64,000 bases of DNA from Dipodascopsis uninucleata var. uninucleata (Eukaryota > Ascomycota > Lipomycetes > Lipomycetales > Lipomycetaceae): positions 511,001-575,000 of the forward strand of contig JAJLTO010000010.1 in the NCBI GenBank assembly GCA_030568195.1, written 5' to 3'. Position 1 is the first letter of the stretch, and each line of letters begins with the position of its first letter. This document shows positions 42,841 to 54,869 of the stretch, piece after piece. Made by a program: the position numbers and the translations under genes. The notes under the pieces are model-generated. The model was given only the letters and a program-made list of their open reading frames with translations. It did not search any database and was not told the origin of the DNA.

Positions 42841-44462
42841 AGATTATATCCAACGTTTCTCAGAAGTTAATTATCCTTAAATGGCACGACAATTAACGTC
42901 ATCTTTGATGCTTAGGGATCGGAAAGAGTTACAGATGTGACGTATTTAGTGCCAATAGAGTATAAAGGTAATAAGCTGTAAGATCTCATAGTGTTGCTAC
43001 TCGTCCCGTCAGTCAAATTGGTGATATACTCTATAACACGTGTTTCTATCTTTTTTTGCTCTGTCGTAATTCATAGTCTTTGACGCTCTTCTCTGAATAT
43101 TTTGTAAATTAGTTGGTGGTCCTTACAGTATGGGCCACTAGAGATATAAGAATATGAGCCACCTTGAGGCAATGTGGCCTGTGCCTTCACATATTTTACA
43201 AGGATAGTACTTTGTTAAGGGCACTTTACCGAAATGCATGCCCTCTAACTTCGTTTAGATATCATAATAGCGCCCCTCATGTTTCATTTAGAAATAGAGA
43301 TATCCATCTCTAGCTTACCATCTGTTTTACAATAAACGGCACTACACTCCAAAGGGTATCAAGAAGGGTAATAAGCGTATGGCAGCCGACATGCCTCTTG
43401 ACAGATGGTTCTATATTTGGATCCGTGGAGTGGTCATTGCTTAGTTTAGATAGCTAAACATAAGCGCGATCTTTAGTTTGCTTTGGGAGAGTCAAGGGCT
43501 CTTCAAGCAAATTGATAAACTGTATAATTCAATGACAACTGTTCCTTTGATTACCTATCGTATCCATAGTTGTAGACAAATAACTGGGCTTGTTCAGTAA
43601 GTACGCAGAGTTCGCTATAGTCGGACATGATAACTCGTCCGAATCGCGTTTGAGAATATAGGAATCGAGCTATTAGATTAATGAGTATATAACAGCCTAG
43701 ATATGAAAGATTTGCCTTTGGCTTGCAAATGGCGCAAGTCCGGCAGTATACGTTATTAGAATCCTCGTCATTAGAATCCTGCGAAATTAGAGTCCTACTA
43801 TGATTTAACTGATATTTGCTTGCAGCTAGACGACATCTAGATTGAGTGGGGGTTGTCCGCTTGACGTCTATAATATTGATGACGCCTCGGCGTTAAGACA
43901 ATAATATTATGGCACATTTATGCTATGCGACCGTCTCATGCCAGACAAACAGATCCGTTAATGACACCTAGCAAATAATCACTGTTTAATAAATTTACTT
44001 ACAAGGTTTTTTGTTGTTTATTTAGATATAAAAGTTAAATATTTGGCAGTTGTTTTTCTATTAGTGTGCTTTTTTTCCGTGAGAACGTCTGTGGGAGGAG
44101 AGGAAATAAAGCTTAACCGATTTAACCTTTACTGATTTAAGGGTATACCTAGTCAGGAGTATACATACTAAAGATTGGAGTATACAGGCTATAGAAACCA
44201 AGCTTTATACTTGTCCTAGCCTAATTCTACACCCACCCCGCTTTTTGCACGATTGCGTAGACGTCAAACCTAGAGGCGGCTCGGAGAAGGAAATTCCGTC
44301 AGGTGTCATCGGCCCGCAACGGTTATACATTACAATAGTAGTCTAATATGTTATTTATTTAAACATGCCACTCTATTGTTCTTTCGAAAGCACAAAGATT
44401 ATTCTCGCGGGACGTTCATTATCTCAAAAAAATAGTTGAAGGAGAGGGGAATATTATTCATA
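42841..44462. other. Spacer and GH115 promoter region
   Basis: This 1.6 kb stretch holds no supported frame. GC content rises slightly at 44200-44330, where CGGCTCGG and TCGGCCCG occur; these may be regulatory, but no repeated pattern is clear. Confidence 0.45.
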
Positions 44463-47400
44463 ATGAAGTCGTCGCTGTTGATTTTAGCACAGTTCATTTA
44501 CATAACTATCTTTTGCTTACCGCTGCATACGTTGGCAATAGGCCAGGAGAAGCTGATCGTCTTCCAAAAGACGCCCAATTCTTTCCAACTTGCTGGTAGT
44601 GGCACTCCTGGAGAGATTCTAGTAGACGGAAAAGATCACTGGGGAGTACTTCGTGCTGCTTCTGATCTAGCTATCGACTTTGGCCGTGTATCTGGCGATA
44701 ATCTAACTCTTCAGGTATCAAATGCTGATTATCACACTGGCAAATATGATTACTTCATCTCTGAAAACATGAAACAGTATGTCCCGGTTGGGCCTCGTAT
44801 TATCAATGGACCTCAATTCAAGACACACGGTGCTTCTTCAAAAACTGTGATAATTGCAGGTACTGCAGGAAAATCATTGTTAATTGATCAGCTCATTGCT
44901 ACCGGAAAGATTGATATTAGTCCAATTGTGGGAAAATGGGAAGCATATCTGATCCAAGTTGTAATAGATCCGCTGCCCAATGTTCCTCAGGCACTTGTCA
45001 TTGTCGGTAGTGACAAACGAGGTACTATATATGGAATTTATGAAATATCAGAGCAGATTGGCGTATCTCCGTTTTACTGGTGGGCAGATGTTCACCCCCA
45101 GAAGCACTTGAATATATATGCTATGGATTTATCTATTATTCGAGACTCGCCATCAGTCAAGTATAGGGGATTTTTTGTTAATGATGAAGCTCCAGCATTG
45201 ACTAATTGGATCTACGAAAAGTTTGCAACTTCTGAAAGCATTACTCCTTTTAACAGACATTTCTATAAGTATGTCTTTGAATTGCTACTTCGTCTTCGAG
45301 CCAACTACTTGTGGCCAGCAATGTGGGCAAGCAACTTTAATTCTGATGATCTCGAGAATCAGCCATTAGCAGATGCTTATGGTATTGTAATGGGTACCAG
45401 CCATACTGAGCCTTTGCTGCGTGCCTGTCACGAATGGCCAGTATATGGAGATGGTGTATGGCAGTGGGATAAGAATAAGGAAGGCATCGCTCCATATTTC
45501 GAATATGGAGTTCGTCGTGCAAAACATTATGAAGGCATTTACAATCTCGCGTAAGTAATTTTTCAAATAGCAATCACAAGACAATTATAGTCTCGCTAAC
45601 GGACGCTCTGTATAGCATGCGTGGCTATGATGATTTTGAAATGGACCTGAAAGGAGATGCTGCGATTAAAGTACTTCTTGATGTCGTGGATAACCAAAGA
45701 GAGATACTTTCGGACGTAATTAAGAAGCCTTTGGATACAATTCCGCAAATGTGGTGTATTTACAAGGAAGTTCAAGGATACTATGAAAATGGCATGTCGA
45801 TTCCTGATGATGTTATAATTCTCTGGAGTGATGACAACTGGGGAAACGTTAGAAGAGTTCCTCTAGAATCTGAGAGAGAAAGATCTGGGGGTGCGGGCTT
45901 GTACTATCACTTGTAAGTATTTGAAACTTTTCAAATACTAATTGACTCCTATAATTGCATAACTAACTCGATAAACAGCGATTACGTCGGTGACCCACGG
46001 GACTATAAATGGATTAACACTATTTCGTTACAGAGAACTTGGGAGCAGCTTAATCTGGCTCATCAGTACGGTGCTGATCAGGTGTGGATTGTCAATGTTG
46101 GTGATATAAAACCTTTGGAAATTCCTATCAGCTTTTATTTTGACGTGTATGTATTAATTTTTTTTTACTTGTTGCAGTCGTCTAATGAATGAATGTTTTA
46201 GTGCATATGACAAGTCAAGATGGAATCAGACCAATATTAGAGATTGGTTGCAGATGTGGGCTACCAGAGAATTCGGAGATGAGTTTGCTAAAGAGATCGC
46301 TTCAATTATCGACACTTATTCTCAATACTCTGCATGGCGAAAATATGAACTCGTTGATATGGAAACCTTGAGCATTATCAATTACGAAGAAGCTGACAAT
46401 GTTGAGAGGAAGTGGAACGAGCTGCTCTCTAGAGCTGAGGTGATATACGAACAGCTCCAGCCAGCTATGAAGCCATCATATTTTCAAATGATATTGCATC
46501 CAATAAAAGCTGGTAGCAATTTATACTCTATATACATTGATGCTGCCAGAAATCTACTATTTTCAGAGCAGAGACGAACATCTGCGAACAAAGCAGCTCG
46601 TAGAGTCCTTGATCTGTTCAAAAGAGACAAGCAGATCACTAATGAGTATCATTCGCTTTTGGGTGGAAAATGGAACCATATGATGGATCAGACACATCTT
46701 GGATATTCATATTGGCAGCAGCCGATGCGCGATGCGCTACCACCGTTACATTTTATACAGGAAGAGACTGATTGTGTTGCAGGTGGAATAGGAATTGGTG
46801 TTCCAGGTTCATATGCTGCAATTCCTGGAGACGATAGATTCCATGAACTTTCCGGCAGAGTACTTGATGTTCCTGTCATCAATCCGTTTGCTGTTCAAAA
46901 ACAGTACGTTGACATTTTCTCAAGAGAAACTGGATGCACGACTTGGGAACTGATTTCATCTGATGACTATGTCACTGTCTTTCCTTCTGCAGGTACTGCA
47001 TGTGGGTCAGATGAGCATGATACGAGATCGTATATTACTGTCGATTGGTTGCGTGCTCCTGCTGGTGCCTCTGTTTCATATATCACTTTATCTGTTACAA
47101 GTGATTCCTGCAGCCAGTGCCCCGATCATAGACGATATGGCGGCATTAAAATAAAAGTACCTCTCCAAAAGGATACGTTACCAGAAGGATTCGCAAATGG
47201 ATTCGCTGAATCTGATGGACATATCAGTATAGAAGCTGAACACATTAGCCGTAACTCATCTCTTAATGGACTTGGCTATATCACAATTCCTAACTTTGGA
47301 CATACGCTTTCTGGTGTGACTCTTTCACCAGTGGTGTGCCCGACCCAGGATTCGCCAAGTGCACCCACTCTCGAATATGATTTTGTGAGTTTTACGGATT

Positions 47401-47882
47401 CTCCAGCGAATATCACTATATATACTGCTCCTTCTCTTAACTTTCTAGGACGCGAGAGACCACTAAAATACCGTATATCAGTAGACGATAATTCGCCTTC
47501 TATTGTTCAAGTTGTACCTTTATCGTACGAGGGGACTTTACCAGAGGGCTGGGAAGAGGCGGTGGCTAACAATGTGTGGAAAACTAGTTCTATTCATGTT
47601 TTCCAACCAGGCAAACATACGCTGAAGCTGGCAGCAATCGAGCCTGGATTGACCTTCCAAAAAATTGTGTTAGATTTTGGAGGTGTACGCGCAAGCTACT
47701 TTGGACCTCCAGAAAGCATGAGAATATTGAAGCAAGACAGAGAGTCTGACCCTCTGTACGCAATTTCATCAGCAGTTGGCATTCCTATTGCTGAAACTCT
47801 CAATATTCCTGAAGGCTTAGATTTGGATGCACAGTGGACTGTTACAAGCGATACGGCTCTACTGGGAAGAATACAATCATAG
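44463..47882 (+). CDS. GH115 alpha-glucuronidase, secreted, four exons
   Basis: Removes (4-O-methyl-)glucuronic acid from xylan side chains in characterised fungal GH115 enzymes. 1077 aa from exons 44463-45550, 45616-45912, 45979-46146 and 46202-47882. Signal peptide about 1-26. Family blocks in order: GVSPFYWWADV (200-210), SPSVKYRGFFVNDEAPAL (229-246), NYLWPAMW (281-288), DAYGIVMGTSHTEPLL, MRGYDDFEMDLKGD, DDNWGNVRRVP, YYHFDYVGDPRDYKWIN and VWIVNVGDIKPLEIP. The C-terminal part is beta-rich, as in the family. The start is set by the signal peptide; a longer TTG-led frame is ignored. The third intron has two usable acceptors 24 bases apart. Convergent with the DUF2264 gene, which suggests joint use on glucuronic-acid-bearing glycans. 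Confidence 0.93.
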
Positions 47883-48266
47883 GCACGAGGCATTAATGAT
47901 GTGTCGTGTCTTAAGGGAATAAAAAATAGATAAAGTACGAGATGATAACCAAGTGTTTAGATTCAAATAAAAAATGGTCCATTAAAATCACTTTTTCATA
48001 GATCGTAGTAATTAATTGCATAATTTAAATTTACCCGTCTTCAAAGTGCCCTGGCTATTAAATGAGAGAAATATTGCTAAATCTATTCTGCATTTGCCTT
48101 GCACACGATTACAACGAATAACGGAATGTGCTACGCATATAGATATTCACAGAACACAAAATGTTAGAACAGTATTTCGATATTTCGTAGGATGCAAATT
48201 AAAATTAAACCAAATTAAATTATCTAGATGGACTATATCTATATAAATTCTGTCCCGAGGTACACT
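47883..48266. terminator. Convergent 3' region between GH115 and DUF2264 genes
   Basis: 384 AT-rich bases between convergent stops. No gene seen; AATAAAA-like tracts near 47920 and 47970 could serve 3' end formation. Confidence 0.4.
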
Positions 48267-50108
48267 CTAATCTGATAAAACTGGTGTCGAGGTATCCAAG
48301 TAGGCTTGAAGCTCTGTGTCTGTAGGCATATCAGGAACCGTTCGCCAATCATTTTCTAGAATAGATATATCGGGGTTTGCAATAACAGCACAAGCAAAAG
48401 TAGTCACTTCATTGGCTTTTATATCACCACGTAATTGAGGAACAGCTGTCTTTGCAAACATCATATTTGTGTTTGGTTCTGGAAAGTTGACCTTGACAGA
48501 TCTTGTCTCGGTCAAATCGACGATACCACTAAAGTCTTCCTCGCCGACGACACAAGACGAGTGAGCAGACGTATGGATCTTCATTAAATTTCTGGCGATC
48601 ATTGCAGGAATTGCAAATCCACCCTCAACCGAAATGAGATTACGCGCTGACGCGATTTTGTGGACCCTGATATGCCACTGACCTTTTGGAATAATCCATG
48701 TCTGAACTGAAACATCGGACCATGGGTACCACGACGAATAAAGAACTTTACCACTTATTCGTGCTTTAAGATCTGTTCTGATTCTAATTCCCATGCCATC
48801 TTCTGAAAATCCAATCATATTATCAAGTGTCGCATCATCGAAACTTCGATCGTTCACTTCAACACTAAAACCATATCTTGTACTATATGCAAATTTGCAG
48901 TACTTTTCGCCCTGGAATCGAACATAGGAGCCTTGTTGGTGAGGTCCTGAAACAAGAGCAATGGTGTTCTTCGGATACTGCGATATAACCATACCTGGAA
49001 CTTTAAGAATAGCATCCCTTTCCATAGGCATCGGAAGCTCTTTCGCAGTCCAAAAAGGATGATCTGCTCCGAGGGCCAGAGGCAAAAAGATTTTAAATCC
49101 CCAGTATGGAGAGCCAGGACAGTTGTATCGTTCACAGACTATTTGATTGGGGTAAGAAAAACCCATACTCATTATTCCAGTGTTTGCACGACTGAATGGC
49201 TGGTGTGCCCACCAGCGCAAATGCCGAAGGTAAAGGCCCTTGATCACACCCCAAGGCAAGAACTCGAGATCTGCAAATGCAAGTGCACCCCAGAAAGATC
49301 CACAACAGAACTTGTAAGTCAGACTTCTACCATATGGTAGAGCACCGCCGTCGTCGGCAAACCAATGCTTGAATTCTTTAGTAAATAGCCGAGCTCGCTC
49401 TACATAGAGATCACTACGCTCTGTGTCCTCGGGACAGAGCCTGCGATACATGATTCCATAAAAGTGAAACGCCCAAGGATTATAGTAATCAATCGTGTAC
49501 TTCTGAGGCCCATCGCCATACCAACCATCAGAGAGATAGTAAGTATCCATGTCGTGGAGGTTGCGCTCAGTGATATTATGATCATAGTTTGCATTAATTT
49601 TCCGTAGACCAGTAGTCAGAAAGACGTGGAACCACTTCCAATTAGTAACAGGATAACGTTTCTCGCTCACTTTTAGGAGATACTCTTTGATATGGACCTT
49701 CTCAGAGTCAGGTATAGGATCGTAAAACTGCTCTGGAATCCATGCTAACGCAAAACCTATAGCCGCAAACTCTACAAGTCGCTGTTCGAGGTCCTCAGGT
49801 TCACCCCAGTATTCGGAATGATCTGGATTGGTTCCATTGCTCAAACCCTTATGGTAAAGACTCCAGTGATCGAACTTACCACCACCAGCAGCGTATGGAA
49901 CTAGTCCCCACAATGGTCTCGAGAATCCCTCGAGATCTGCTGAAACAACGTCGCAAAATGATGCCGAGTGTTCGAGGCGTACCCTCGCGCAACCTTCAGA
50001 AAAGATGTCCGAAAGCGGATCGAACAGGCGACGAAACGCAGTTTCTACGTCATCTCGGTTCTCGAACGCTATGTCTGATATTGGACAGTATTTAGATAAT
50101 TCGGCCAT
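48267..50108 (-). CDS. DUF2264-domain protein, putative glycoside hydrolase
   Basis: 613 aa from the ATG at 50108, intronless and without a signal peptide. The whole protein fits DUF2264 (PF10022). Typical blocks are FSRPLWGLVPYAAGGG, NWKWFHVFLTTGLRK, YYLSDGWYGDGPQKYTIDYYNPWAFHFYG, FADDGGALPYGRSLTYKF and GDHP-like GADHPFWTAKE. The aromatic, Asp/Glu-rich N-terminal two thirds look like an (alpha/alpha)6 barrel and the C-terminal third a beta-sandwich, as in several polysaccharide lyase and hydrolase families. I recall that some DUF2264 proteins have been linked to beta-glucuronidase activity (GH154), but this is unverified. Position next to GH115 fits an intracellular step in uronic-acid glycan breakdown. 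Divergent from the SGNH esterase across 605 bases. Confidence 0.85.
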   Translation of the reverse strand: MAELSKYCPISDIAFENRDDVETAFRRLFDPLSDIFSEGCARVRLEHSASFCDVVSADLEGFSRPLWGLVPYAAGGGKFDHWSLYHKGLSNGTNPDHSEYWGEPEDLEQRLVEFAAIGFALAWIPEQFYDPIPDSEKVHIKEYLLKVSEKRYPVTNWKWFHVFLTTGLRKINANYDHNITERNLHDMDTYYLSDGWYGDGPQKYTIDYYNPWAFHFYGIMYRRLCPEDTERSDLYVERARLFTKEFKHWFADDGGALPYGRSLTYKFCCGSFWGALAFADLEFLPWGVIKGLYLRHLRWWAHQPFSRANTGIMSMGFSYPNQIVCERYNCPGSPYWGFKIFLPLALGADHPFWTAKELPMPMERDAILKVPGMVISQYPKNTIALVSGPHQQGSYVRFQGEKYCKFAYSTRYGFSVEVNDRSFDDATLDNMIGFSEDGMGIRIRTDLKARISGKVLYSSWYPWSDVSVQTWIIPKGQWHIRVHKIASARNLISVEGGFAIPAMIARNLMKIHTSAHSSCVVGEEDFSGIVDLTETRSVKVNFPEPNTNMMFAKTAVPQLRGDIKANEVTTFACAVIANPDISILENDWRTVPDMPTDTELQAYLDTSTPVLSD

Positions 50109-50713
50109 TTTTGACTCGAGCGCGTTATCTGAAATTGCAGATATTTTTGGACTTCCGCACTGCAAACAGCTGATCCCCTACTACATCTACGCAGACTATG
50201 TAAACCAGCCTGGGATCTCAGAGTTTATGTAGATATAGTAAGCTCAAAGTTTCAATAGTAGCACGCTATTTACACTTTATGGCGAGCGACTATTACCCTT
50301 TTGCGGTCAGTTTGCACCCGCTCTCCACATCTAATAGCGTATAAATATAGATATCACGGTCTTTATAGCCTTTTATCAGTATGCTTATGCCTATAAACTA
50401 ACAGATTCACACTCTTGGGCAGAAAGCGTGTTGAGTGTCATATCAAAGGTAGTTCGCTACGTCGCTACCCTTAATTGTGGACGTAAAGATGTTCGTGACC
50501 CTTGACAAGAAATTTGTGGGGGCGGGTTAAACTCTGGATGAAGGTTCTAATCACATTAATTTTATACACATCCGGTTAAATATAAAAGGTTGCAGGAACA
50601 TAGAATGGCATCGATTGACTGTGTGAATAGTATTCTGAAGCCAGTATCGTGATTCTAGTGTATTGCTGTATAATATAGATTTCATTACCCACGGAGAACG
50701 AATCCCAGTGAGA
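50109..50713. other. Divergent promoter of the DUF2264 and SGNH genes
   Basis: 605 bases shared by two outward genes. A GTATAAATA element lies near 50339-50347 and can serve the plus strand only at a distance. No frame is supported. Confidence 0.4.
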
Positions 50714-51740
50714 ATGACAGTCGACATGATGCTGGACAAGATTATTCTCTTCGGGGATTCGATTACGCGGAGATCATTCAATCAGGAGTTTGGTTTCAAT
50801 TTGGCACCAGCATTGCAAAATGGTACGAGAATTCAATGAATTTTCGAGGTATCGAGGGTGACTACGTGATGGCTTCTGCATAGAAATTGTAGCAGCGCGC
50901 TGCTATTATTGCTTGGAAATCTAGACACTAAAATCGTTCCTTAGATTATAGCAACAAATTAGACGTGGTTGTCCGTGGATTCGGTGGATACACCACCGAA
51001 ATGGCCAAACTGTTCTTTGAGAGTATCATCGAGACTGAAACTCACAATGGAGGAAAAATAAGGCTGATGGTAAGTAGGCGTAGTTTAGATGTACTGGCCA
51101 AACGGCGTGCTATACCGACATATTATTGTACTGACTAATCTGCCATCTTTTCGTTACTTTCTTTTTTTGGTGGACTTAACTGATACAGGTCATTTTCTTT
51201 GGGACAAATGATGCAGCTGAATCCCTTGGAGTGTCTGCAGAGCGATATGCATTCAACCTGAAAGAAATAGTGAATAGGGCTCAGAGTGAGGATATCAGAG
51301 TCATTATTGTCGGGCCAACCCTGCACCAGCGCAGCGGCTCGGACGATGACCGAAGCAGCGAGCGTAATATGCAGTATTCTAGGACTGCACAAGCTCTCAG
51401 TCAGTCTCTAGGAGTACCGTTCGTTGATTTATGGACTAAATTTGCTGATCATATAGGCTATGACAGGAGCGAAAATATCTATCCAGGCGAAATTGGTAGC
51501 AGTCATAGCAACCTGACAGCCCTGTTTGTAGATGGGATACACTTTACAGGTTTAGCTTACAAGTTGTTGTATGAGGAGCTAAAGCGGACCATACGGGCCG
51601 AATATCCGGAACTCGATTCTGATACTATTCCATACATGTATCCACCCATTGAGGAAGTTGACCCTTTAAGGCCGGTGGAAACAATAACTGCATGGAAACG
51701 GCCTGTATACGAGTTTAACCGAAAGCGAGAGGTCTCCTAA
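50714..51740 (+). CDS. SGNH-fold esterase, isoamyl-acetate-hydrolysing (Iah1) type, three exons
   Basis: GDSL-type esterase, 261 aa. Exons 50714-50822, 50945-51069, 51189-51740; introns 122 and 119 nt, longer than most others here. The blocks are: I, LFGDSIT with Ser16; II, VRGFGGYTT (the Gly of the oxyanion hole), rebuilt by the first splice; III, FFGTNDA with Asn; and V, DGIHFTG with Asp and His. This order and length match Iah1. There is no signal peptide, so it is likely cytosolic. Iah1 hydrolyses acetate esters; related enzymes deacetylate sugars. In this setting, removal of acetyl groups from xylan-derived oligosaccharides is conceivable but unproven. The 25 residues after block V are extended and proline-rich compared with Iah1. 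Confidence 0.87.
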
Positions 51741-52793
51741 GCGCGTTAATTATATTTATACATGTGCTGGTATTTTGTTTACACTATGGAATAGGTGGAC
51801 TACGAAGTCACTATTGCATAAACCTAGAAGTAGGACAATTAAAGTAGACGTATCTAGAGATATCATAGTAGTAATCGTAATTTGCATAGCAGTCGACTTG
51901 CATAGCAGTAGCTATCAGTCTTTCAGGATAAGAGAACACCAACGGTACGACCAAGACCGCAGTAGTAATAATAGTATGGTAGTAGTACTGGTGTAATATC
52001 AATGCTTTATTTGAAGCATATGCTATTTACGTAAGCGTTTATTAACCAGAGCCCATTATAAAACATAATTAAGCGGAGAGAATAGTTTAGTTAAAAATTG
52101 AGTACAGCCATTTTCCTCTATAATATAGAATATCGAGAATATCCACCATAAGGAATGTTTTTATGTAAACAGTTGTAGATTAGTACCACATACTAGAGTA
52201 TACGTCTTGGGCCTTCGACAACAGCGAAGTTGATATAGTAAGTCTAACTAAAGCATCTTTCTGAGTAGTCAGTATAGTAGCCCATCCCGCGGGCATTCGT
52301 TCTACTGGGAGAAGACAGAGACTGCGGGGAAGGCACAAAATTTAGCTATATAAACTCTAAATTTATTTAAAGTTCATATTTAAAGCTATATAACTAGCGT
52401 CGCTACTTGCCCGTAGCTGTGGTACGTACCAAGTGATGTAACTCAGGTATTTCTCCAGCATTGTCTCCAAGCAGGATTACGTCAGCTAGATCACGATCAA
52501 TTTTGTCACGATGAACAACGGCTAAATACAGCGCACCGCCACAGAGATTTTACCGCGACGTTAGCCAAAATGGTTACCGTTCCTGCTTTGATACTCCCAA
52601 GTCAGAGTCATCAAGGCAATGAGAAGGTGACTTGGACTGCGTTAAAAGAATTCGGTTTTCTGTTTCTTAGATCATAAGCCTGGAATTGCAAGACACTGAT
52701 AATAAAAATCTATATAAAGTCTGGTCGAGAGTCCTGAAAAAAAGAACGGGGTTAACAATACTCGACTTCAACAGATTAAAACATTATCTCAGA
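51741..52793. other. Spacer upstream of the GH5 gene
   Basis: About 1 kb. The GH5 reading frame is open for 36 codons before its first ATG, starting at 52686, so an upstream exon cannot be excluded, but no donor/acceptor pair with a coding start was found. Confidence 0.45.
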
Positions 52794-54230
52794 ATGGTTA
52801 ACTCAGGTTTCCTCAAGGTTAGTGGTACAAAGATTGTGGACAGTCAGGGTAACCCGGTTGTGCTGGTCGGCACAGCTACTGGTGGCCATCTTAATATGGA
52901 GAACTTCATCACTGGCTATCCAGGACACGAAACCGAGCACAAAGAACCTCTTCTCAAGGTCCTCGGCAAGGAGAAGTTCGATTTCTTCTTCGACAAGTTC
53001 TATGAATATTTTTGGACTGACAAGGATTCAGAGTTCTTGGCTTCTCTGAACCTGAACTGTCTCCGGATCCCATTCAACTACAGACACTTTCTTGACGATT
53101 CTGATCTCAAGACCGTGAAGCAAAGTGGATTCAAGTATCTAGATCGTATGATTGAAAGTTGTGCAAAGTATGGTGTCTACACAATCCTTGACTTGCACGC
53201 AGTCCCCGGTGGTCAGAATCAGGACTGGCATTCAGACTCCGGTATCCATAAAGCACTTTTTTGGCAGTTCCAAGAATTTCAGGACCGCATTGTTGATCTC
53301 TGGAAAGTTATTGCTGCTCACTATAAGGACAACACATGGGTTGCTGGATACAATCCCCTAAATGAACCGGGTGATTCTAAAAACTACCGTCTGATAAACT
53401 TCTATACTAATGTCGAGAGGGCTATTAGAGATGTTGATCCAAACCACATCCTGTTCTTGGATGGTAACACCTATGCCATGGATTTCTCTCAATTTCCATC
53501 CGAACCTTATCCTAACACGGTCTATGCTATCCATGATTATTCCAACTTTGGATTTCCAGGTAGCGGTACTTATGTTGGAAGTGAGGAACAGGTTTCCAAG
53601 CTGAAACGACAATATGAGAGGAAGATTGAGTACATGAAGAAGATCGGTGTACCTGTTTGGAATGGCGAATTTGGACCAGTGTACTCTGCAGAGACCCGTG
53701 GAGACACCAACATCGAAGCTACTAACTCTGCACGATATAAGGTGCTCAGAGATCAGCTAAGCATATACAAAACTGGTGACCCAAGTGGCGACGGAAGCCC
53801 AATCTCATGGTCTATCTGGGTTTACAAGGACATTGGTTATCAGGGCCTTACGTATGTTTCGCCAGATTCAAAGTGGTTCAAGGTATTGGGCGAATTTCTC
53901 TTGAAGAAGAAAAAACTTGGCCTCGATAAATGGGGTAGAGATGCTGATCCTAAGATTGAAAATCTGTATATTCAGATTTCAAGCCACTTCAAAGAGGCGA
54001 TCTCAGAGAAATTTCATCGAGCTGTTTATCCATATATCTGGGGTATTGATGGTTATGCGAACCGTGTATTGCGTGACATGCTATTTTCTCAATTTATGTC
54101 TTATGAGTTTGCCGAATGCTTTCGCGATCTTACATTTGAAGATTTAGATGAGATGGCTGCCTCATTTAAGTTCGAGAATGTGATCAAAAGAGAAGAGCTT
54201 AATAACTATTTGTCGGAATATTTCAAGTGA
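52794..54230 (+). CDS. GH5 beta-glucosidase/exo-beta-1,3-glucanase-like protein, intracellular
   Basis: Retaining glycosidase with a TIM barrel, 478 aa, intronless. Acid/base Glu191 sits in YNPLNEP and nucleophile Glu292 in VWNGEFGP. Other GH5 blocks are GTATGGHLNMENFITGYPGHE, LNLNCLRIPFNYRHF and TILDLHAVPGGQNQDWHSD. There is no signal peptide, unlike secreted Exg1, so the substrate may be an intracellular beta-glucoside or a glycolipid. Fungal relatives of this cytosolic type form their own GH5 subfamily. The C-terminal 80 residues (LYIQISSHFKEAISEKFH and on) are helical and outside the barrel, an extra often seen in these relatives. The ATG at 52794 precedes the first conserved residue closely. 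Confidence 0.9.
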   Translation: MVNSGFLKVSGTKIVDSQGNPVVLVGTATGGHLNMENFITGYPGHETEHKEPLLKVLGKEKFDFFFDKFYEYFWTDKDSEFLASLNLNCLRIPFNYRHFLDDSDLKTVKQSGFKYLDRMIESCAKYGVYTILDLHAVPGGQNQDWHSDSGIHKALFWQFQEFQDRIVDLWKVIAAHYKDNTWVAGYNPLNEPGDSKNYRLINFYTNVERAIRDVDPNHILFLDGNTYAMDFSQFPSEPYPNTVYAIHDYSNFGFPGSGTYVGSEEQVSKLKRQYERKIEYMKKIGVPVWNGEFGPVYSAETRGDTNIEATNSARYKVLRDQLSIYKTGDPSGDGSPISWSIWVYKDIGYQGLTYVSPDSKWFKVLGEFLLKKKKLGLDKWGRDADPKIENLYIQISSHFKEAISEKFHRAVYPYIWGIDGYANRVLRDMLFSQFMSYEFAECFRDLTFEDLDEMAASFKFENVIKREELNNYLSEYFK

Positions 54231-54869
54231 AGGGTAAAATATTCTATTATTTATTGATGTCATAGTCTAAGAGTAACAATAACAAGAGCAGTAATTGAGT
54301 GTGTAAATTACGAATTTTAATTTAGCTTTAGTGAGACGTGTACAAGAATTGTCCTCCAGTTTCGACCGCTATCTCGATAGCTGGTATTCCTGTGTTGCTA
54401 GAGCTAATTTCAAGTTCAATATTTTCGTCTGCAAGGATTATCTCCATCTTTTTTAACCGCTAAAATAAATATTAAAATAGCAGAAAGCATAGAGTTTATA
54501 AATGTGAGATAATGTTTGTTTCTCGTACTGCGCTCTAGTTATTGTGCATTTATGAGATTTCTCGAGTCGATGTATATTTGATCTAGACTTAAACTATGGG
54601 TGCGATCAATCGTGTCTAATTTGCATTAACTCCTATCGACGATACGTTATTCGTATCAGTCCAGACGAATTACCTACCTGATTTTAAGTAGAGTATGTCA
54701 TTAATCGATTTTATGGCCCTACATGCGCTAAAATCGTAGTTCGAATATCGCCTATTCCCGTCTCATGACCGATATTCGTGAGAGTCACCGTTCACAAATG
54801 AGCTGCAGCACATGAACCCAAATACTAGAAGATCTAGCTGTTGCAAAGATTCAGTCTTTAGTAGACACT
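54231..54869. other. Spacer with one possible orphan exon on the minus strand
   Basis: At 54334-54462 on the minus strand a TTTTAG acceptor-like site is followed by an open stretch of about 43 codons with an ATG (MEIILADENIELEI) ending in TAA. It has coding-like composition, but no upstream exon with a proper donor was found. Otherwise nothing is seen. Confidence 0.3.
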
